DNA from: an uncultured Solirubrobacterales bacterium
GTDB lineage: Bacteria > Actinomycetota > Thermoleophilia > Solirubrobacterales > Thermoleophilaceae
Assembly (NCBI GenBank): GCA_902806245.1
Contig: CADCVU010000048.1
Coordinates: 1 to 33,010, forward strand
Reading direction: 5' to 3'
Length of the DNA stretch: 33,010 nt
In this document: positions 27,247-33,010 of the stretch, one piece after another
Layout of the letters: each line of letters begins with the position of its first letter
Position numbering within the stretch: position 1 is the first letter of the stretch
Program-made: the position numbers and the translations under genes
Notes under the pieces: generated by a model
Seen by the model: only the letters and a program-made list of their open reading frames with translations
Database searches by the model: none
Told to the model about the DNA's origin: nothing

Positions 27247-27258
27247 CTGAGCGGCCGG

Positions 27259-27882
27259 GTGACGACCGCCTTCGGTCCCGTGCCCTTCGCGCTCGTGCTC
27301 GCCTCGCGCAACGCCCACAAGGCGCGGGAGCTCGAGACGCTGCTCGCACCCTGGACGCTCGAGCCGCTCGCCGCGGAGGTCGAGCTCCCCCCCGAGACCG
27401 GCGAAACGTTCGCGGAGAACGCGGCCGTCAAGGCGCTCGCGGCGGCACGGGCGACCGGCCGGCCCGCGCTGGCCGACGACTCCGGCATCGAGGCGGCCGC
27501 CCTCGGCGGTGCGCCCGGGGTCCGCTCCGCCCGCTTCGCCGGGGAGCACGCGACCGACGAGGACAACCTGACCAAACTGCTGCGCGCGGTTCCCCCGGGG
27601 GGGGACCGTCGGGTGGCCTACGTCTGCGCCCTGGCCCTTGCCGACCCGGCGGAGGAGGGACCGCCACAACTCTTCGAGGCCCGCTGCGAGGGCACGCTCG
27701 CCGAGCACCCGCGGGGAGACGGCGGCTTCGGCTACGACCCGGCCTTTCTCCCGGCCGACCTACCCGACGGACGGACGATGGCGGAGCTCAGCCCCGAGGA
27801 GAAGGATGCGATCAGCCATCGTGGGCGCGCGGCGCGCGCGCTCGCCGCGCGGTTGCGCCAGCGCGCCGGCTCGGGCCCGTGA
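27259..27882 (+). CDS. rdgB: RdgB/HAM1 family XTP/dITP pyrophosphatase
   Basis: LVLASRNAHKARELETLLAP, ETGETFAENAAVKALAAARATGRPALADDSGIEAAALGGAPGVRSARFAG, GDGGFGYDPAFLPADLPDGRTMAELSPEEKDAISHRGRAARAL. Confidence 0.93.
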   Translation: MTTAFGPVPFALVLASRNAHKARELETLLAPWTLEPLAAEVELPPETGETFAENAAVKALAAARATGRPALADDSGIEAAALGGAPGVRSARFAGEHATDEDNLTKLLRAVPPGGDRRVAYVCALALADPAEEGPPQLFEARCEGTLAEHPRGDGGFGYDPAFLPADLPDGRTMAELSPEEKDAISHRGRAARALAARLRQRAGSGP

Positions 27883-28910
27883 GCGATCCCGGCGAAGGCA
27901 TCCGCTCGGCGGGCGCCGCGGTGCTCGGCGCCGGCCCGCGGACGCGACCGAAGTCGCGCGCCGCCGCGCTGTCGATCGCCTCGAACTCGACGCTCATCGT
28001 GCTCAAGCTCGTGGCCGGCGTGCTCACCGGCTCGATCGCCATCCTCACCGAGGCGATCCACTCGAGCATCGACCTGATCGCCTCGGTCGTCGCCTTTGTG
28101 TCGGTGCGCAAGGCCGGGGTGCCGGCCGACCGCGAGCATCCCTACGGGCACGCCAAGGTCGAGAACCTGGCCGCGGCCTTCGAGGGCGTGCTCATCCTCG
28201 TCGGCGCCGCGGTCATCGCCTTTGAGTCGGTGCGGCGGCTGTTCGTACCGGCCGAGGTCCAGCTGCTGTGGGTGGGGATCGCGGTGATCGGCTTCTCGGG
28301 CGTGGCCAACGTCGCCGTCTCGACCTTCCTCGCCCGCCGGGCGGCCGCCACCGACTCGCCGGCCCTCGAGGGCGACGCCGCCCACCTGCGCACCGACGCC
28401 CTGACCTCGTTCGGCGTCCTCGCGGGCCTGCTGCTCGTCGAGGTGACGGGTATCGAGCGCATCGACCCGATCGTCGCGCTGCTCGTCGCCGTGGCGATCG
28501 TCTTCTCCGGCCTGCGCCTGGTCAGCCGCTCCTCGCGCGTGCTCGTCGACGAGGCGCTGCCGGCCGTGGAGCTCGCGGGGGTGCGCGAGGCCGTCCAGGG
28601 CCACGGCGCGGAGGAGATCGCCGGCTTCCACGCGCTGCGCGCCCGCCGCGCCGGAAGCGACCGCTACGTCGACCTCCACGTCCAGTTCCGCCGCGGGACC
28701 TCGCTCGAGCGCGCCCACGACCTCGCGCACGAGCTCACGCGCGACATCCGCCTCCGCCTGAGCGGAGCCGACGTGCTCATCCACCTCGAGCCCGAGGACG
28801 CCGTGCGGCCCGACGAGTGGGTCGGGGCCGGCGGGAGCTCGACCGGCGCGTCCGGCCGCGGGGTCGAGGCCTCGGACCCCGCCGACGCTGCACGGCGGCG
28901 CGGCCGCTGA
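27879..28910 (+). CDS. Cation diffusion facilitator (CDF) family transporter
   Basis: ALSIASNSTLIVLKLVAGVLTGSIAILTEAIHSSIDLIASVVAFVSVRKAGVPADREHPYGHAKVENLAAAFEG; DALTSFGVLAGLLL; VDLHVQF C-terminal domain. GTGA overlap with rdgB. Confidence 0.93.
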   Translation: MSDPGEGIRSAGAAVLGAGPRTRPKSRAAALSIASNSTLIVLKLVAGVLTGSIAILTEAIHSSIDLIASVVAFVSVRKAGVPADREHPYGHAKVENLAAAFEGVLILVGAAVIAFESVRRLFVPAEVQLLWVGIAVIGFSGVANVAVSTFLARRAAATDSPALEGDAAHLRTDALTSFGVLAGLLLVEVTGIERIDPIVALLVAVAIVFSGLRLVSRSSRVLVDEALPAVELAGVREAVQGHGAEEIAGFHALRARRAGSDRYVDLHVQFRRGTSLERAHDLAHELTRDIRLRLSGADVLIHLEPEDAVRPDEWVGAGGSSTGASGRGVEASDPADAARRRGR

Positions 28911-28917
28911 GCGGCGC

Positions 28918-29058
28918 TCAGCGCAGGTTAACCGCGGCCGAGGCGGCCACCGCCAGCAGGACGGCCATGTAGCCGACGTAGCCGTTCACGAACACCAGCA
29001 CCGCGGCGAGGACGAACACCGCCACGGTCACCAGCCACGAGATCCTGACCAGGTTCAC
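28918..29058 (-). CDS. Small (46 aa) predicted two-helix membrane protein, absent from the supplied ORF track
   Basis: Minus-strand GTG...TGA: MNLVRISWLVTVAVFVLAAVLVFVNGYVGYMAVLLAVAASAAVNLR; two hydrophobic helices with a turn; GAGAAT-N7-GTG upstream. Confidence 0.6.
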   Translation of the reverse strand: MNLVRISWLVTVAVFVLAAVLVFVNGYVGYMAVLLAVAASAAVNLR

Positions 29059-29064
29059 GAGGGG

Positions 29065-29071
29065 TATTCTC
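29065..29071. promoter_or_regulatory. Putative shared symmetric -10 region for divergent genes (TATTCT on +, GAGAAT on -)
   Basis: + strand TATTCT-CGCGGTCC-GTG(29079); - strand GAGAAT-ACCCCTC-GTG(29058). Confidence 0.45.
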
Positions 29072-29078
29072 GCGGTCC

Positions 29079-29435
29079 GTGCGCTCGCCCGCATCCACCC
29101 CCGCCGCGGCGCTGCGAGAACTGAGCGAGCGGACCGCCGACGTGCGCGCGGCGATCGCCCTCGGCCCGGACGACTCGCTGCTCGCCGCCGAGCCCACGCG
29201 CGGAGACCTCGGTGAGCGCCTACGGGACTTGACGCTCGCCGTGCTCGAAGGTGCGGACGCCGCCGCGGATGAGCCCCCGGCCGAGGTGGAGATCGCGACC
29301 CACGCGGGTGCGGTCTACGTGGTCCGCGGCGAGGGCGCGACCCTGGCCGTGGTCGCCGGGCGCCTCACCCTGTCCTCGCTGATGCGCTACGACCTGCGCC
29401 GCGCCCTCGCCGAGCTCGCGGAAGGATCGGCGTGA
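29079..29435 (+). CDS. Hypothetical protein, Roadblock/LC7-like
   Basis: 118 aa; VRAAIALGPDDSLLAAEP..LTLAVLEGAD..EVEIATHAGAVYVVRGEGATLAVVAGRLTLSSLMRYDLRRALAEL resembles LC7 folds by pattern only. Confidence 0.55.
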   Translation: MRSPASTPAAALRELSERTADVRAAIALGPDDSLLAAEPTRGDLGERLRDLTLAVLEGADAAADEPPAEVEIATHAGAVYVVRGEGATLAVVAGRLTLSSLMRYDLRRALAELAEGSA

Positions 29436-29758
29436 AGGAGCGCCGCGGCACGGTCGCCCGCCTCACGGGCCTGGCCGAGGGTGTCGCGGCGGCCGCGCGG
29501 CGGCGCCAGCGCGAGCGCGCTCCGAGGGTCACGCTGTACGACGCCGAGGGCGGGGTGCGGCGTCTGGCGCCCGACGCCGCGGCCTTCGAGGACGTCGTCT
29601 CGGCCGCGGAGCGCATGCTCGAGCTGGGAGCGGGTGGCCGTCGCGGGGCCGCGGCCGGCGAGGACCCCGCACGGCCGTCGTCCACCGGCGGTGTTAGCTT
29701 CCCCGCCGCCGAGTTGAATAAGGACCGAGAAGCAGACGGGAAGAGGAGGAACGCGTGA
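29432..29758 (+). CDS. Hypothetical protein
   Basis: ORF overlapping both neighbours by 4 nt; MKERRGTVARLTGLAEGVAAAARRRQRERAPRVTLYDAEGGVRRLAPDAAAFEDVVSAAERMLEL. Confidence 0.5.
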   Translation: MKERRGTVARLTGLAEGVAAAARRRQRERAPRVTLYDAEGGVRRLAPDAAAFEDVVSAAERMLELGAGGRRGAAAGEDPARPSSTGGVSFPAAELNKDREADGKRRNA

Positions 29759-30030
29759 CAAAGGCTGAGGTAGTCGATCAGGTCGCCGCCGAGGCGGACC
29801 TTTCGAAGAGCGACGCGGGCGAGGCGGTGGACGCCGTGCTCAAGGTGATCGAGGACGCGCTCGCGCGCGGAGGCGAGGTGAACTTCACCGGATTCGGCAA
29901 GTTCACGGTCGCCGAGCGCGGCGCCCGCCAGGGCGTGAACCCCCAGACGGGCGAGCGCATCGAGATCTCCGCGAGCCGGGTTCCTCGCTTCAGCGCCGGC
30001 TCCGCGCTCAAGAAGTCCGTCAAGGGCTAG
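29755..30030 (+). CDS. hup: HU family DNA-binding protein
   Basis: MTKAEVVDQVAAEADLSKSDAGEAVDAVLKVIEDALARGGEVNFTGFGKFTVAERGARQGVNPQTGERIEISASRVPRFSAGSALKKSV; SD GAGGAGG upstream. Confidence 0.96.
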   Translation: MTKAEVVDQVAAEADLSKSDAGEAVDAVLKVIEDALARGGEVNFTGFGKFTVAERGARQGVNPQTGERIEISASRVPRFSAGSALKKSVKG

Positions 30031-30046
30031 GCCCCGGGCTCAAGCG

Positions 30047-30991
30047 CTGGACCCATCGCCCGGCGAGAGCTCCGGCCCTCGTCCCTTCGCCGACCGGCTC
30101 GCGGCGCTCGTGCTCGAGCGCCGAAGCCAGGTCGTGCTCGGGCTCGATCCCGACCCGGCCCGGCTCTGGCCGGGCTCAGAGGAAGAGGGCGAAGACGCAC
30201 CCGGCGGCGTGCCCGAGCGCACGGCTGCGGCGGTCGAGCGCCACTGTCGGGCCGCCATCGCCGCCGCCGGGCCGGCCTGCGTCGCCGTCAAGCTCCAGCT
30301 GGCCTGCTTCGAGCGGCTCGGCCGGCCCGGCTGGAGTGTCCTCGAGACGGTCGCGGCCGCCGCCCGCGCGGACGGTCTCTTGGTCATCGCCGACGGCAAG
30401 CGCGGCGATGTCCCGGTCACCGCGCGGGCCTACGCGCAGGCCCTCGTCGGCCAGACCCCCGGCCCCTTCGGTCCCGTGCCCGGTCTCGGAGCCGACGCGT
30501 TCACCGCCAACCCGCTGCTCGGGCGCGACGCCCTCGAGCCGCTGACCGAAGCGGCCGCCGCGGCCGGCGCCGGCTGCTTCTGCCTCGTGCGCACCTCGAA
30601 CCCGGGCGCGGCGGCGCTCCAGGACCGCCCGGCGCCCGAGGCCCCGTTCCACGAGCGGCTGGCCGAGTTGGTGTGCGGGCTCGGAGAGACCTCGATCGCC
30701 CAGTGCGGCCTCTCGAGCGTCGGTGCGGTCACCGGCGCGACGCGCCCCGACCTGCTCGCGCGCCTGCGTGAGCTCATGCCGCGCGCCGTCTTCCTGCTTC
30801 CCGGAGTAGGCGCCCAGGGGGGCGAGGTCGACGCCCTGCGCGCGGCCTTCGAGCCGCATCCGGCCGCCGGGCTCGTCACCGCCTCGCGGTCGATCGTCGA
30901 CGCGCACTCTGCCGGCGCGGCCGACCCCGCGACGGCGGCCCGCGCCGCTGCCGAGGAGCTTCGGCAAGCGACCTGGGCGCTCGCGGGGTGA
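30047..30991 (+). CDS. pyrF: Orotidine 5'-phosphate decarboxylase (type 2); start uncertain (CTG 30047 or GTG 30110)
   Basis: FADRLAALVLERRSQVVLGLDPDPARL, VKLQLACFERLG, LLVIADGKRGDVPVTARAYAQAL, DAFTANPLLGRDALEPL, FLLPGVGAQGG, VTASRSIVDA. Confidence 0.92.
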   Translation: MDPSPGESSGPRPFADRLAALVLERRSQVVLGLDPDPARLWPGSEEEGEDAPGGVPERTAAAVERHCRAAIAAAGPACVAVKLQLACFERLGRPGWSVLETVAAAARADGLLVIADGKRGDVPVTARAYAQALVGQTPGPFGPVPGLGADAFTANPLLGRDALEPLTEAAAAAGAGCFCLVRTSNPGAAALQDRPAPEAPFHERLAELVCGLGETSIAQCGLSSVGAVTGATRPDLLARLRELMPRAVFLLPGVGAQGGEVDALRAAFEPHPAAGLVTASRSIVDAHSAGAADPATAARAAAEELRQATWALAG

Positions 30992-31042
30992 GCAGACCCC
31001 AGTCGCCGGCGGTCGCGAGGCGGTCGTCGCCGAGCGCCCGGA

Positions 31043-31048
31043 TACCAT
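31043..31048 (+). promoter_or_regulatory. Putative -10 TACCAT, 7 nt before the ATG at 31056 (leaderless type)
   Basis: TACCAT-GCGCGCC-ATG. Confidence 0.4.
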
Positions 31049-31055
31049 GCGCGCC

Positions 31056-31409
31056 ATGCCGGACAGCCCGGGTCCCAACCTGCGCCTGCTCGCTCCGGTC
31101 GCCGTGGGCGTCTTCGCGGTCGCCTTGCTGATCGTCCTGGCCACGTCCGGCGCGCTCTTCGGCGGCGGCGCCGACCAGAGCGCCGGCGGCTCCAGCCCCT
31201 CGGCCGACCGTGAGGGCGAGTCCTCCGAGCGCCGCCGCGCGCGGCGCGAGCGCTCGCGCCGCGCGGGCTCCTACACCGTCCAGGCCGGCGACACCCTCGG
31301 CTCGATCGCCGAGGACAAGAACCTGAGCGTGGAGCAGATCCAGGAGCTCAACCCCCAGCTCGATCCCCAGGCGCTCAGCGCGGGCCAGAGGATCAGGCTT
31401 CGCGAGTGA
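31056..31409 (+). CDS. Membrane-anchored LysM domain protein
   Basis: N-terminal TM LLAPVAVGVFAVALLIVLATSG; SYTVQAGDTLGSIAEDKNLSVEQIQELNPQLDPQALSAGQRIRLRE = LysM. Confidence 0.88.
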   Translation: MPDSPGPNLRLLAPVAVGVFAVALLIVLATSGALFGGGADQSAGGSSPSADREGESSERRRARRERSRRAGSYTVQAGDTLGSIAEDKNLSVEQIQELNPQLDPQALSAGQRIRLRE

Positions 31410-32635
31410 CCCCGTCGGCCGCCCGCGCGCGGCGCTTCGCCGCCCCGGCGGCCCTCGTCGCGGCGTTCCTGCTCGCCCCCGCCATGGCGCCGGTCGCGTC
31501 GGCCGCCGTGCCGCGCCCGGAACCGGACGCTCGGGCGGCGATCGTCGTCGACGCCCGCTCGAGCGAGGTCCTGCTCGCCGACGGCGCCGACGAGCGTCAC
31601 TCCATCGCCAGCACCACCAAGCTGATGACCGCCCTGCTCCTCCTGGAGCGAGCCGAGCCGAACGAGGTGTTGACCGCGACCGGCTACCAGGCCGCGGCCG
31701 TCGAGTCGCAGATCGGCCTCGAGCGCGGCGAGCGACTGCGCGCCCGCGATCTGCTGACCGCGCTCCTGCTCGCGAGCGCGAACGACGCCGCGGCGACCAT
31801 CGCCACCAACGTATCGGGCTCGCGGCGCGCCTTTGTGCGAGACATGAATCGCCGGGCGGCCGAGCTCGGCCTGCGCTCGACGAGCTACTCGGACCCGATC
31901 GGCCTCGCCCGCCGCAACCGCTCCTCGGCCCGCGATCTCGCCTCGCTGACGCGCAGGCTCCTGCGCAACCGCCGCTTCGCCGCCACCGTGGACCGCACCC
32001 AGGCTCGGCTGCGCAGCGGCGCGCGCCGGCGCACGGTGCGCAACCGCAACACGCTGGTCGAGGCCTACCCGTTCGTCGAGGGGGTGAAGACCGGCTACAC
32101 CCAGCGCGCCCAGTACGTGCTGATCGGCGCGGGCAAGGGCCGCGGCGCCGAGGTCGTCAGCGTGGTGCTCGGCGCGCCGAGCGAGCTGTCGCGCAACCAG
32201 TCCACGCTCGATCTCCTGCGCTTCGGGCTCGACCAGTTCCGCCGCGTCCGGGTGGCCCGGGCGGGAGCGCCGGTGGCGCGCCGGCCCGTGGACGGCCGTG
32301 ACGGGCTCGTCGTCGGTCTCGCCACCCCGCGCGGGCTGACCGCGACCGTTCGCCGCGGCCGGCGCCCGGCCACTCGCCTCCGCGTGGCCGAGGAGATCGA
32401 GGGACCGCTTCCGCCGGGGCGGCGCGTCGGCCGGCTCGAGGTCCGCGACGGCGCACGGGTGCTGGCGAGCGCGCCGCTGCTGACCACGAGCGCCGTCCCC
32501 GAGGCCGAGCCGTTCGCCGACCTGCGCTCGCCCGCCGGCCTGGCCGTTCTCCTGACCGCGGTGGTCGTCCTCGCCCTCGTGGTGGCCACCGTCCGGGCTC
32601 GCAGGCGCCGGCGACCCTGGGCGACGAGCCGATGA
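31406..32635 (+). CDS. D-alanyl-D-alanine carboxypeptidase (S11 family, PBP5/DacA-like)
   Basis: Signal peptide; AAIVVDARSSEVLLADGADERHSIASTTKLMTALLLLE (SxxK), ASANDAA (SxN), FVEGVKTGYT (KTG); C-terminal TM. Overlaps the LysM gene by 4 nt. Confidence 0.93.
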   Translation: MTPSAARARRFAAPAALVAAFLLAPAMAPVASAAVPRPEPDARAAIVVDARSSEVLLADGADERHSIASTTKLMTALLLLERAEPNEVLTATGYQAAAVESQIGLERGERLRARDLLTALLLASANDAAATIATNVSGSRRAFVRDMNRRAAELGLRSTSYSDPIGLARRNRSSARDLASLTRRLLRNRRFAATVDRTQARLRSGARRRTVRNRNTLVEAYPFVEGVKTGYTQRAQYVLIGAGKGRGAEVVSVVLGAPSELSRNQSTLDLLRFGLDQFRRVRVARAGAPVARRPVDGRDGLVVGLATPRGLTATVRRGRRPATRLRVAEEIEGPLPPGRRVGRLEVRDGARVLASAPLLTTSAVPEAEPFADLRSPAGLAVLLTAVVVLALVVATVRARRRRRPWATSR

Positions 32636-32693
32636 ACCCCGATCGTCCCGGCAGTCGATCCAGCCGGGTCCGTGGCCCGGAACCTCGGTAGAC

Positions 32694-33010
32694 ATGATCA
32701 TCACCGTCACCCTCAACGCCGCGATCGACAAGACCCTCGCCGTCCCCAACTTCGCCCTCGGGCGGCGTCACCGCGCGGTCGAGCAGGCCTCGATGGCGGG
32801 CGGCAAGGGCGTCAACGTCGCGCGCACGCTCAAGGCGCTCGGCCAGCCGGTGATCGCCACCGGCGTGGCCGGCGGCTCGACCGGCACGCGGATCATCGAG
32901 CAGCTGACCGCGGACGCGGTGCTCAACGACTTCGTGCGCATCCGCGAGGAGTCGCGCACCTCGACCGCGGTCGTCGACCCGACCTCCGGCGAGCAGACCG
33001 AGATCAACGA
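32694..33010 (+). CDS. 1-phosphofructokinase family hexose kinase (PfkB), truncated by window end
   Basis: MIITVTLNAAIDKTLAVPNFALGRRHRAVEQASMAGGKGVNVARTLKALGQPVIATGVAGGSTG. Confidence 0.88.
   Translation, partial: MIITVTLNAAIDKTLAVPNFALGRRHRAVEQASMAGGKGVNVARTLKALGQPVIATGVAGGSTGTRIIEQLTADAVLNDFVRIREESRTSTAVVDPTSGEQTEIN

Noticed and set aside
26154-27878. Upstream part of the 918-aa ORF 26154-28910
   Set aside because: Only the portion from GTG 27879 is the CDF transporter; upstream is an alternative frame of rph/rdgB.
1-33010. Search for rRNA, tRNA, CRISPR, transposase, prophage or toxin-antitoxin genes
   Set aside because: No recognisable signature of any of these was seen by reading; the gaps are short and mostly explained. 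A tRNAscan-SE/Infernal run would be needed to be certain.

Overview
GC-rich chromosomal window, probably from a deep-branching actinobacterium such as Thermoleophilia (inferred from gene content and composition). It is densely packed with about 33 recognisable genes, mostly housekeeping: cysM/tatA/mec, two acyl-CoA dehydrogenases, an S8 protease, a lipid kinase, an RTX-tailed penicillin acylase-like enzyme, a GGDEF-EAL protein, DUF1802, hyuA/hyuB plus a beta-hydroxyacid dehydrogenase, a sigma/anti-sigma/TM fusion, nadB, an HDAC-like amidohydrolase, murI, rph, rdgB, a CDF transporter, HU, pyrF, LysM, a D,D-carboxypeptidase, and the start of a 1-phosphofructokinase gene. No rRNA, tRNA, CRISPR or transposase was found. 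The strongest unexplained signal is a ~197-bp element between rph and rdgB. It has 12-bp terminal inverted repeats within ~55-nt imperfectly complementary arms, a row of internal hairpins, and a 5-bp direct repeat (CTGAG) on each side, so it looks like an uncharacterised MITE or structured-RNA element. Other points of interest are a one-polypeptide sigma factor/zinc anti-sigma/TM/Asp-Pro-Val repeat protein, an unlisted 46-aa membrane ORF sharing a symmetric -10 element with a divergent gene, repeated TANNNT-N6-8-start (leaderless) architecture, and paired frameshifts confined to four genes.
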